Below, one piece after another: positions 8,371 through 16,645 of a DNA stretch of 62,091 nt. The DNA lies in NCBI GenBank assembly GCA_028819215.1, contig JAPPMG010000004.1:1-62091 (forward strand), read 5' to 3'. Position numbers and translations under genes: made by a program. Below the pieces are notes generated by a model. The model searched no databases, was not told the DNA's origin, and saw only the letters and a list, made by a program, of their open reading frames with translations. The number at the start of each line of letters is the position of its first letter. Position 1 is the first letter of the stretch. This stretch comes from Bryobacterales bacterium (GTDB taxonomy: Bacteria; Acidobacteriota; Terriglobia; Bryobacterales; UBA6623).

Positions 8371-11300
8371 ATGATTCGAATTCTCCGCGCTCTGCAACTA
8401 ACCGTCGCAGGCCTGCTGATTGCGGGCGGAGCTAGCGCGCAAACCTCGGCCGGTTCCATTTCCGGCCTCGTCACGGACTCGTCCGGTGCAGTCGTACCCG
8501 GCGTCTCCATCGAAGTTACGGATATCGATCGCAACGTTTCGATCGAGACATCCACCAATGAGGCCGGCTTCTACGTCGCGACCCCGCTCCCGCCAGGACG
8601 ATACCGCATCACGGCCGAGAGCGACGGGTTCCGGGGATACGTCCTAGAGCCGTTCCCGATCGCCACGCAGCAGAAGGCTGGCCTGGATATCGAGCTCGAA
8701 CTGGGCCAGGTGACCGAATCGATCACGGTGGCCGGCACAGCGCAGTTGATCGAAGCCACCAACTCCACCCTCAGCGGGGTCGTCGAGAACCGGCAGATCA
8801 TGGACCTGCCGTTGAACGGGCGCAACGTGTACTCGCTTGCCGTGCTGACGCCGGGCGTGTTCACGCGAGACCCAGCTCGCGGGAAGTTCCGCGAGGGCTT
8901 CCATTCAATCGGCATCTTCCAAGTGAACGGCGGCCGGGACTCGAGCAACATGATCATGATGGACGGAGTTCCAGTCACGATGAACTCGAACACCAACAAC
9001 ATGAATGCCAACAGCGCCCTGCCAACCATCGAGGGCATCGAGGAGTTCCGTATCCAGACCAACTCCTACTCGGCGGAATACGGCCGCAGCGGCGGCGGCG
9101 TGCTCACCATGAGTACCAAGTCGGGCACCAACGAGCTGCACGGCACGGCATTCAACTTCCTTCGCAATAACAAGATGGATTCGAACAACTTCTTCGCAAA
9201 TCGGGCGGGTAACGAATTGGGCACCTTCCAGCGCAACGAGTTCGGCTTCAGTGTTGGCGGCCCGATCATCAAGAACAGGACATTCTTCTTCGAAGCCTAT
9301 GAGGGCCGCCGCCAGCGGACCCAAGCCGTCCGGCTTCTGACCCTGCCCACGGCCCTGCAGAAGGCCGGGGACTTCTCGGAAACTCTCAACACGAAGGGCC
9401 AAGTACGAACAATCTACGATCCGTTCTCGACCTCCCCGGACCCGGCAAGACCCGGCGAGTTCTTGCGCGAACCGTTCCGCGACAACACGGTTCCCAGCTC
9501 GATGATGGATCCGGTTGCGGTCACCACGGCGAGCTACTACGGGGCAGAGCCAAACGTTCCTGGGCAGCCGTTCACGGGCCGGAACAACTTCCAGTTCGCG
9601 GGCGGACGGCCAAACAATTCCAACCGGAACGTGTTCAAGGTAGACCACCTGTTTGGGCAGAGCCAACGGATCTTCGTGCGCCATACCGTCCTGGACGTGG
9701 TGAGCTCGGCGCCCGAGCTGTGGGAGGGCCCCGGCTGCCCAGACGGGGGCTGCTTTACCAATAACGAGGCGCTCAACAACGCGGCGCTGTCCTACAACAA
9801 CACGCTGACACCGACGTCCCTGCTCAGCCTGCGGTACGGTTTCGCCCGTTCTATCCTTGACCGCGGCTCGTGGTTCCAGGACTTCTCGCCGTCCGAGCTC
9901 GGACTCCCGAAGCACCTGGAGAACGGAGCGGACCTGCTGGTGTTCCCGGAATTCAACATCGCAGAGATGACGGCTCCGGGACTCCGGCACCACTGGAACT
10001 TCCGGTCCGCCAACATGTCCCACACGCTCAACGCCACCTACTCGAAGGTCATTGGCAGCCACAGCATCAAGGCTGGCGGAGAGTGGCGAGTCAACCTGAT
10101 CAATCACATGCAGGCGTCCTGGCAAATGTTCTATCAGTTCACTGCGGGGATGACACAGGGGCCGGACCCAAGAAAGGTCTCGGCGAATGCAGGCTTTGGC
10201 TACGCCTCCTTCCTGTTGGGAACGGGTGCCAACGGCAGGATCAACAACCGGATTCGGCCCGCATTCTCCAGCAAGTCCTTTGGCGGCTACGTGCAGGACG
10301 ACTGGAAGGTGTCTCGGAAGCTCACCCTCAACATCGGCGTGCGCTGGGATGCCGAGACGGGCCTGACGGAGCGCTATGACCGGTTCTCCGTCTTCGACCC
10401 GGACGTTCGCAGTCCGCTCGCTGAACCCTCCGGCCTCGACCTCCGGGGGGGCTGGCGATTCCCGGGCGTAGACCTCGCGTCGGGGCGGAACCTTCGTGAC
10501 CCCGAGTGGAACAACTTCGCACCACGCCTGGGCGTCGCCTACCAAGCCTTCTCGGGTACCGTGATCCGGATCGGCTACGGCATGTTCTTTGCCATGGCAC
10601 CTTGGGGAGCCAACTACTACCCCACCTCTCCGTTTGCGACCACCACTCCCTGGTTGGCCTCGCTGGATGGCGTGACTCCGAACAACCTGCTCAGGGATCC
10701 GATCCCAGATGGAGTCATTCTCCCTCCGGGCGCGAGCGGCGGAATGCTCGCGGGCAACGGCTTGAGCGCGAACGGACCGATCCCCTCGATGATGCGCACG
10801 CCGTACAACCAGCAGTGGAACTTCACGATCGCCCAGCAATTCGGCCCCCGAACCGCGTTGGAAGTGGCTTACGCTGGCAACAAGGGGACCCATGTCCCGT
10901 TTCGCAACGGATGGCAGAGGGATCAGCTCGACCCGGTCCACATCAACCCGGAATCAGGGATCCTGGACCTCGTCGACAACCCCTTGCACGGTTTGGTCCC
11001 GGCGGGCGTGATGTCTCGGCCAAGAGTCCAGCGCGGCCAACTGCTGACGCCGTACCCGCAGTATCCGTCGGCGGTCGTCTCCGCGCCTGGCTGGGGCAAC
11101 ACGAGCTATCACTCCCTGCAGGCCAAATTCACCCAGCGGTTCGAGGGCGGCGGGAACGCCGTCGTCGCCTATACGTTCTCGAAGCTGATGTCCGACGGCA
11201 GCGACAACGCCTGGACGCGGGCACTATGGCGGAACTACTACTGCCGGCGGTGCGACAGGTCGATTTCCCCGTACGACCAGCGCCATCGGTTGATCACGAG

Positions 11301-11835
11301 CTACACCTACGAACTGCCGTTCGGTAACGGCAAGAAGTTCGGCAGCAGCTGGAGCGGAGCACTGAACGCGATCCTGGGCCAGTGGCAGGCCAACGGCATC
11401 GTCACCCTCAACAGCGGGCTGCCGCTCCGTTTCAGCGTGCCCGGCAACACCAGCCACTCTTTCGGAGGCCGGCAGTTCCCGGACACGACGGGCCAGGATG
11501 CAAGGATCAATCACAGCAACTTCGACCCAACGACCGATACTTGGTTCGACACGGATCAGTTCTCCATTCCGCGACCGTTCACATTCGGCACGCTGGGCCG
11601 GGTGCATCCGAACCTGCGGGCCGACTTCGTCGAGTCGCTCGACCTTTCGATCTTCAAGAGCTTCAAGATCGGCGAGCGGGTCACGACGCAATTCAGAGCC
11701 GAGTGGTTCAACGCATTCAACCACCCGATCTTCAATAATCCGGGCCTCCAAGTCGGACGAGGGGGCTTCGGCAGAGTTGCCTCCCAGGCGAACTTGCCAC
11801 GCCAGACGCAACTAGCCCTGAAGATCATCTTCTAG
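8371..11835 (+). CDS. Oar-like TonB-dependent outer-membrane receptor with CarboxypepD_reg domain
   Basis: The 1154-residue protein begins with a clear signal peptide (LTVAGLLIAGGASAQ). Residues about 28-115 form a carboxypeptidase-regulatory-like domain (GSISGLVTDSSGAVVPGVSI, NEAGFYVATPLPPGRYRI). The plug follows (LPLNGRNVYSLAVLTPGV, QTNSYSAEYGRSGGGVLTMS) at about 145-250. The rest is the 22-strand barrel, ending ALKIIF. The ATG follows GAGGAGG with good spacing. Such very large Oar-like receptors are strongly expanded in Acidobacteriota and usually import oligosaccharides or peptides. The facing downstream gene is a sugar-acid dehydratase, which fits a carbohydrate role without proving it. 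Confidence 0.92.
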   Translation: MIRILRALQLTVAGLLIAGGASAQTSAGSISGLVTDSSGAVVPGVSIEVTDIDRNVSIETSTNEAGFYVATPLPPGRYRITAESDGFRGYVLEPFPIATQQKAGLDIELELGQVTESITVAGTAQLIEATNSTLSGVVENRQIMDLPLNGRNVYSLAVLTPGVFTRDPARGKFREGFHSIGIFQVNGGRDSSNMIMMDGVPVTMNSNTNNMNANSALPTIEGIEEFRIQTNSYSAEYGRSGGGVLTMSTKSGTNELHGTAFNFLRNNKMDSNNFFANRAGNELGTFQRNEFGFSVGGPIIKNRTFFFEAYEGRRQRTQAVRLLTLPTALQKAGDFSETLNTKGQVRTIYDPFSTSPDPARPGEFLREPFRDNTVPSSMMDPVAVTTASYYGAEPNVPGQPFTGRNNFQFAGGRPNNSNRNVFKVDHLFGQSQRIFVRHTVLDVVSSAPELWEGPGCPDGGCFTNNEALNNAALSYNNTLTPTSLLSLRYGFARSILDRGSWFQDFSPSELGLPKHLENGADLLVFPEFNIAEMTAPGLRHHWNFRSANMSHTLNATYSKVIGSHSIKAGGEWRVNLINHMQASWQMFYQFTAGMTQGPDPRKVSANAGFGYASFLLGTGANGRINNRIRPAFSSKSFGGYVQDDWKVSRKLTLNIGVRWDAETGLTERYDRFSVFDPDVRSPLAEPSGLDLRGGWRFPGVDLASGRNLRDPEWNNFAPRLGVAYQAFSGTVIRIGYGMFFAMAPWGANYYPTSPFATTTPWLASLDGVTPNNLLRDPIPDGVILPPGASGGMLAGNGLSANGPIPSMMRTPYNQQWNFTIAQQFGPRTALEVAYAGNKGTHVPFRNGWQRDQLDPVHINPESGILDLVDNPLHGLVPAGVMSRPRVQRGQLLTPYPQYPSAVVSAPGWGNTSYHSLQAKFTQRFEGGGNAVVAYTFSKLMSDGSDNAWTRALWRNYYCRRCDRSISPYDQRHRLITSYTYELPFGNGKKFGSSWSGALNAILGQWQANGIVTLNSGLPLRFSVPGNTSHSFGGRQFPDTTGQDARINHSNFDPTTDTWFDTDQFSIPRPFTFGTLGRVHPNLRADFVESLDLSIFKSFKIGERVTTQFRAEWFNAFNHPIFNNPGLQVGRGGFGRVASQANLPRQTQLALKIIF

Positions 11836-11846
11836 GCGAGGCGCGC

Positions 11847-11885
11847 GCCGGATCGGGGAGCTGCGCTGCGGCACTCCGATCCGGC
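11847..11885. terminator. Hairpin between convergent genes
   Basis: GCCGGATCGG at 11847-11856 pairs perfectly with CCGATCCGGC at 11876-11885, and further pairing is possible inside. There is no T tract on either strand, so it would be an atypical terminator. Its position, just after the TonB receptor stop and before the convergent dehydratase gene, suits a shared terminator. Confidence 0.5.
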
Positions 11886-11921
11886 AATCACCGCCAGTGG
11901 GTTGCAGGCTCGGTTACCTGC

Positions 11922-13163
11922 TCAGGCCTCGGGTTCGACATCCCAGCCGAATCCCGGGCCGTCGGAAGGCCGCGTGTAGATGCCTTCCGGGCCGCGTGTC
12001 AGGTTGTTGTCTTCCTCATATCTCTGGTAGACCACGTCCGGCCCGCCTGGGGCGGGCATGAACATTTCGGCCCACGGCGAGTTGGGCGTTGCGTAGATGA
12101 AGTGCACCGCGTCGCGCTGGCCGCCACCGTGTGGAATCACCGGAATGTCGTGCGCAGCGGCCATATGCGCGATCTTGACCAGCTCGCTCATCCCGCCGCA
12201 CCAGTGGATGTCGGGCTGCCAGATTTCCGCCCCGTTCACGCGCAGCAGCTGGCGGAAACCGTAACGCGTGTAGACATGCTCGCCTGTGACGATCCGCGTG
12301 GAAGTGATCTGTCGGCGGAGCCGGCCGAACCCCTCGTAATCGTCCGGGGGCAGGGCTTCCTCGATCCAGTACACGTTGTACGGCTCGAAGGCTTCAGCAA
12401 GTTCCAAGGTGTAGCGCTCGGTCAGGGCCATCCAGCTGTCCATCATCACGTCGCCGTCATCGCCGACGGCTGCCCTGGCGCGCTTGACGAGCTCGACGTT
12501 CTTGCGGATTCCCTCCCGGCCATCGGCCGGGCCGTGCGGCAGGGCAAGCTTGAGGCGCTTGTACCCGAACTCGACGTGCTGCTCGATGTCGTTCCCTGTG
12601 CAGTAACAGGGGATTCGCGGGTGGATCCGGCCGCCAAGCAGACGCCAGACCGGCGCGTCCCAAACCTTGCCTGCGATGTCCCAAAGGGCTATGTCAACGC
12701 CTGAAATCGCATTGACGACGACGCCCTTGCGACCGTACGACATCGTGGCTCGCCACATGATGTCCCACAGGCGCTCGATGTCGAGTGGATTCTCGCCCAT
12801 GACGAGCCGCTCGAGATGATCTTCGACGATCACTCCACCCCCCGGGCCGCCAGGACCGTAGCCCTTGACGCCCTTGTTGGTCGAAATCTCGACCCAGAAA
12901 CTACCAGCGCGCGGCCCTGTCGAGCGGAAAAGACTCCGCATGGGCTTGTACTTGGGATAGATCGATACAGGGTTGGCCACTTCGACTCCCTGGGTCGACC
13001 AAGATCCGGGCGCGGGCTCGTAGCTGGGAACCGGACGCTTGGGCCGCATCCTGACCAAGCGGACACCAGTGATCCGCAAGTCGTCCTCGACTCGGCCGAA
13101 AGCCGGGAATGCCAACGGAACTGCGGCGGCTGACGCCATGCCGAGCAGACTTCGACGATTCAT
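11922..13163 (-). CDS. Enolase-superfamily dehydratase, L-rhamnonate-dehydratase-like, with Tat signal
   Basis: This protein of about 413 residues belongs to the mandelate racemase/muconate lactonizing family. It carries the rhamnonate-dehydratase pattern: ANPVSIYPKY, YGRKGVVVNAISGVDIALWD, then metal ligands in MMDSWMAL (D), WIEEALPPDD (E) and TGEHVYTR (E), DIHWCGGMSELVKI, and the catalytic His in VIPHGGG. The start is ATG at 13163, seven bases after GGAGGT; a longer frame to 13457 lacks support. The N-terminus MNRRSLLGMASAAAVPLAFP is a Tat-type signal, unusual because characterised family members are cytoplasmic. The expected reaction is dehydration of an acid sugar to a 2-keto-3-deoxy sugar acid. 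The substrate is not certain. Confidence 0.85.
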   Translation of the reverse strand: MNRRSLLGMASAAAVPLAFPAFGRVEDDLRITGVRLVRMRPKRPVPSYEPAPGSWSTQGVEVANPVSIYPKYKPMRSLFRSTGPRAGSFWVEISTNKGVKGYGPGGPGGGVIVEDHLERLVMGENPLDIERLWDIMWRATMSYGRKGVVVNAISGVDIALWDIAGKVWDAPVWRLLGGRIHPRIPCYCTGNDIEQHVEFGYKRLKLALPHGPADGREGIRKNVELVKRARAAVGDDGDVMMDSWMALTERYTLELAEAFEPYNVYWIEEALPPDDYEGFGRLRRQITSTRIVTGEHVYTRYGFRQLLRVNGAEIWQPDIHWCGGMSELVKIAHMAAAHDIPVIPHGGGQRDAVHFIYATPNSPWAEMFMPAPGGPDVVYQRYEEDNNLTRGPEGIYTRPSDGPGFGWDVEPEA

Positions 13164-13621
13164 AACCATCACCTCCAAGGGATTCCGTGGAACGGAACCC
13201 AAATGTAGCAGCCATGCCTTGGTGCGAGTCAAGACTATCAGGCGCCCTCGGCGGAAAGTTCCGGGATTTGCCGATTCTGGGCGTTTCTCAGCCGGGAGCC
13301 GACTCACTGCAAGAGAACGGTTCCTTGGGTTGTTGCATTGCAGGTAGATCGCGTCGATCGAACGCAAGTATATTCCGCTGGGCCACTTCCTGCCTCCGCC
13401 CGAACACACGGGCGAACGGCGCTGCGACACCCACCCGCGGTTCAGCCCGTACGGCAAGTAGGTCGTGATCGATTCCCCCCATGGGGTACGGGGCGGCAGC
13501 TTTACCCCATCGACATCTCGGGGATCGTGGAAGCGTAGATCGCGTGGTTCCCGCGGTGCCTCACGGCAGCGGGTGCGGGTTGGCGTGATTCGATGCCTGC
13601 CGGATCGCGAGACGCTCCCTA
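13164..13621. other. Intergenic region between the ankyrin gene and the dehydratase gene
   Basis: No gene is seen in these 458 bases. They should contain the dehydratase promoter on the minus strand, although no convincing -35/-10 pair was found. One clear inverted repeat lies at 13481-13510. Confidence 0.5.
13481..13510. repeat. Inverted repeat ATGGGGTA ... TACCCCAT
   Basis: ATGGGGTA at 13481-13488 and TACCCCAT at 13503-13510 form 8-bp perfect arms around a 14-nt loop. It lies between two minus-strand genes. It could be an end-of-operon hairpin for the ankyrin operon or an operator; no T tract follows. Confidence 0.5.
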
Positions 13622-15331
13622 TCAGGGCCCGTCCGTGCCGGCCTCCCTCGTGCGGGCGTCCAGGAGTTTTCGGATTGCATCGGTCGTATCCGTCTTTCGA
13701 ACAACCTTGCTGAGCTGTTCCGGGTCGCCTTCAGTCCTCTGCCGATCAAGCGCTTCTTGGAAGCGCTCTTGGTGATCCGCGAGGTCGAATGGCGTCTCGC
13801 CCTGGGCGTTCTTCCAGTCGAGGGGTGCACCCTTCGAGTGCAGATACTCGATGACGTTCGGAGTACGGTTCCCAGCCGCGATGTGCGTGATCGACTGGCC
13901 CTGGCGCGGAATGCTGATCGCCTTGACCGGATCGGGATACCGGTCGTGCGGATCGTACCGCGCTTGCAGGTCAGCCCCGCGCCCGATCAATTCCTCGACC
14001 ACGGGCATGTCCACCGCGACCACCGCGACCGAGAACGGCGTGTGCCCGTCGTAGCGCCGCAGATTCGGGTTCGCTCCCGCATCCAGCAGCATCCTGACCA
14101 GCTCGAGGCTGCCGGAGTTCGCGGCGACATGCAGCGCCGTCGAGCCCGGCACAGCGGGGTTGATTCTCACGTCGCCGTCAGGTCCTGGCGTCGGATATTT
14201 CGTTTGTCGGTTCGGGTCGGCTCCCAGATCGAGCAGTCTTCGAACCATTTCGAGCGCACCCTGCCTATCGAACGGCGGTGGATTCGGGGGGCTATCGAGT
14301 GTCAGCAGGGCGGGCAGGGTCCGGTACACTCCATCGGACCTCTTGTCCCGTTGTCGCGCGACCCAGGCAACGGCGAGGGACGCTGCGTGCAAGGGCGTGT
14401 ATCCCACCGTGTCGGCAGCGGTCGCCGATACTCCCCGATCAAGCAGGATGTGTGCCATGTCCAGGTTGGGCCAGAATTTCTGCGAGCTGCCCGCACGAGC
14501 CGGCGCGCCTTGGCCTGGCTGGAAGTCGCGATCCAGCGGAATCCAGTTGTACAGCGCTGCGAGCAGGAGTGAGGTGCCGTCGGCAGCCTTTGCGTTGACA
14601 TCGATCCCTGCGTCCAGCAGCATGCGCACCGATGTCAGGTCGCGCTTTCTCGCCGCAAAGAAAGCGGCGTTCTGGCCGCCTCGCTTGCTCCTGTAATCCC
14701 CGTTCCAGTTCCAGGGGATTCCGGTCTTGCCGAGCGTGAAGCTTGTCGGGATGTAGACCGTATACTCCACGTCCCAGCTCCGCGTTTCCGCTTGAACATC
14801 CGCGCCGTGGTCCAGTAGCAGCCGGACCGCCTCCGGGTTTCCGCCGGCCCACATCAGGGTGGTCTGGCCGAATCTCTTCTCGCGCGCATTCGGATCGGCA
14901 CCGCCTTCGAGCAGCACTCTCATTAGGTCGACCTGGCCGAGGCGCGCCGCGGTCATCAGGGGAGTCTCCCCGTTTTCCCGCGCGACGTTGGGATCGGCGC
15001 CGTGCCTCAGCAGCAGCTTCGCCAGGTCCGGCGCTCCGTTCTCGATCGCCAGGGACACCGGGCTGATGCCGAAGGCGTTAGCTAGGTCGGGGTCGGCGCC
15101 GCCAGCCAGCAGTAGCTCCGCGACTGCCGAATTGCCTCGAATGGCCGCCCAGGCCAGCGCCGTGGATCCGTCTCCTGCGACGGCGTCCACGTTCGCGCCC
15201 TGCTCGATCAGGGCCGCAACTGCCGACCGGTCGTCGCCGTGCGCGGCCTCGACAAGCGACTGTCCGAGGTTTGCCGCCGAGGCGCTCCCAACGGCTAGGA
15301 CTCCGGCTAGGGCGAATTGAACGCGGACCAT
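13622..15331 (-). CDS. Secreted ankyrin-repeat protein
   Basis: The 569-residue protein has a short signal peptide (FALAGVLAVGSASAA) and then at least nine ankyrin repeats. Examples are GDGSTALAWAAIRGNSAVAE, ENGETPLMTAARLGQVDLMR, VPGSTALHVAANSGSLELVR and YDGHTPFSVAVVAVDMPVVE. Repeats are interrupted by loops, including one of about 45 residues in the middle. Ankyrin stacks mediate protein-protein contacts. The gene starts four bases after the DUF1552 stop and is the last of a three-gene operon. Ankyrin genes with DUF1592/DUF1552 partners recur in Acidobacteriota and related groups, but their joint function is unknown. Confidence 0.88.
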   Translation of the reverse strand: MVRVQFALAGVLAVGSASAANLGQSLVEAAHGDDRSAVAALIEQGANVDAVAGDGSTALAWAAIRGNSAVAELLLAGGADPDLANAFGISPVSLAIENGAPDLAKLLLRHGADPNVARENGETPLMTAARLGQVDLMRVLLEGGADPNAREKRFGQTTLMWAGGNPEAVRLLLDHGADVQAETRSWDVEYTVYIPTSFTLGKTGIPWNWNGDYRSKRGGQNAAFFAARKRDLTSVRMLLDAGIDVNAKAADGTSLLLAALYNWIPLDRDFQPGQGAPARAGSSQKFWPNLDMAHILLDRGVSATAADTVGYTPLHAASLAVAWVARQRDKRSDGVYRTLPALLTLDSPPNPPPFDRQGALEMVRRLLDLGADPNRQTKYPTPGPDGDVRINPAVPGSTALHVAANSGSLELVRMLLDAGANPNLRRYDGHTPFSVAVVAVDMPVVEELIGRGADLQARYDPHDRYPDPVKAISIPRQGQSITHIAAGNRTPNVIEYLHSKGAPLDWKNAQGETPFDLADHQERFQEALDRQRTEGDPEQLSKVVRKTDTTDAIRKLLDARTREAGTDGP

Positions 15332-15335
15332 TGCC

Positions 15336-16634
15336 CTACACTTCCACGCGGTTGAGCATGCCCGTGCTGTCGCCCAGTTTCTCGGTCGGCACGCCGACTT
15401 TGTCGAGCATCGTCAGGTAGAGGTTCGTCAGCGGCGTCGTGTCGCCAGGGAAGACGACGTGCCGCCCACCGGCGACGCGCCCGGCGGCCCCGCCGATCAG
15501 GAGAATCGGCAGGTCCCGCTGGCTATGGCTGGTTGGCACGCTGAGGCTGCTGCCGTACATGATCAGTGAGTGATCCAGCAGTGTCGTATTCCCCTCCTTG
15601 AGCGCGTCCAGCTTGGTTAGGAAGTACGAGAGCAGCTCGGACTGGTTCACGTTGATCTTTGCCAGCGCGTCCAGCTTGTACTTCTCGAAGTTGTGGTGCG
15701 AGATCTCGTGGTGCCCCATTGAGATGTCTAGGTGCGGGAACTTCATTGACGAGGCCTCACGCCCGTACAGAAACGTCCAGACCCGGGTCAGGTCCGCCTG
15801 GATCGCCAGCGTCTGCAGGTCGAACATGAGCTTGACGTGGTCCACCCATGAGTCGGGTATGCCCGGTGGACGTTCCGTGGGGGGCAGGGCGGGCGGCGGC
15901 CTGTTCATCGCCACGTCGATCCGTCGCTCAACGTCGCGAATCGATTCGAAATACTGGTCCAGCTTGCGCCGGTCGTCCGTCCCTAGCTCCGCTTTGAGTT
16001 CCGCGATCCTGTCGGAGACGGCATCGAGCGCGCTCTGGTCGGAGGCATCCCTCCGCCTTGCAGCTTCAGGATCGATGCGGCCTCCCTCGCCGAAGAGCCG
16101 CTCGAACACGAAACGCGGGTTCTTCTCGAACGGCAGGGGATTTGTCGCCGTCTTGAACACGGGACCGGGCAGGTTCCCTGTTTCCTCGGTCGTGAGTTCC
16201 AGGGAAGCAAACTGCGTCTCCTTGCCCAGGGTCCGGGCCGCCACCTGGTCGACCGAAATCCCCACATGGACCTTGCCCTGCGTCGGCTCGCATCCGGTCA
16301 TGAACGACGCCATGGCCCTGTCGTGGAAACCCGCCTTCGAGCGATCGGGATCGGAAGAGAGTCCGGTCAGAACGACGAATTTGTCCCGGTGCGCGGCCAG
16401 CGGTGCGAGTGCTTCGCTCGCCTCGTAGTCGCTGCCCTCGCTCCCAGGACGCCACCTGTCCCGGTCCACCCCAAGGGGGAAATAGATGAATCCGAGACGC
16501 CGAACGGGTGCCGCGTCGGTCAGCCTCTCTGCGGTCAGAGCGGGAACCATCGCGTCTAGGAGCGGCAGGGCAAGCGCTGTTCCGGTCCCACGGAGGAACG
16601 TCCGGCGGGGAAGGTGCTTCTTGGATACGAACAC
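15336..16634 (-). CDS. DUF1552 domain protein, Tat-exported
   Basis: This protein of about 432 residues begins with a twin-arginine signal (LPRRTFLRGTGTALALPLLD). The DUF1552 body shows LGFIYFPLGVDRDRWRPG, FHDRAMASFMTGCEPTQGK, SVDQVAA, MGHHEISHHN and LPILLIGGAAGRV. The GTG start at 16634 is supported by AAAGGAG six bases upstream; the longer frame to 17015 overlaps the preceding gene and is rejected. It begins 11 nt after the DUF1592 stop, so the two are co-transcribed. DUF1552 is sulfatase-like by fold prediction in the literature, but no reaction is established. This pairing is common in Planctomycetota, Acidobacteriota and Verrucomicrobiota. Confidence 0.87.
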   Translation of the reverse strand: MFVSKKHLPRRTFLRGTGTALALPLLDAMVPALTAERLTDAAPVRRLGFIYFPLGVDRDRWRPGSEGSDYEASEALAPLAAHRDKFVVLTGLSSDPDRSKAGFHDRAMASFMTGCEPTQGKVHVGISVDQVAARTLGKETQFASLELTTEETGNLPGPVFKTATNPLPFEKNPRFVFERLFGEGGRIDPEAARRRDASDQSALDAVSDRIAELKAELGTDDRRKLDQYFESIRDVERRIDVAMNRPPPALPPTERPPGIPDSWVDHVKLMFDLQTLAIQADLTRVWTFLYGREASSMKFPHLDISMGHHEISHHNFEKYKLDALAKINVNQSELLSYFLTKLDALKEGNTTLLDHSLIMYGSSLSVPTSHSQRDLPILLIGGAAGRVAGGRHVVFPGDTTPLTNLYLTMLDKVGVPTEKLGDSTGMLNRVEV

Positions 16635-16645
16635 GGTTGGCTCCT

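Noticed and set aside
8905..10941. A 678-codon minus-strand frame opposite the TonB receptor
   Set aside because: It is fully antisense to an unambiguous receptor, and its length is explained by high GC and lack of stops.
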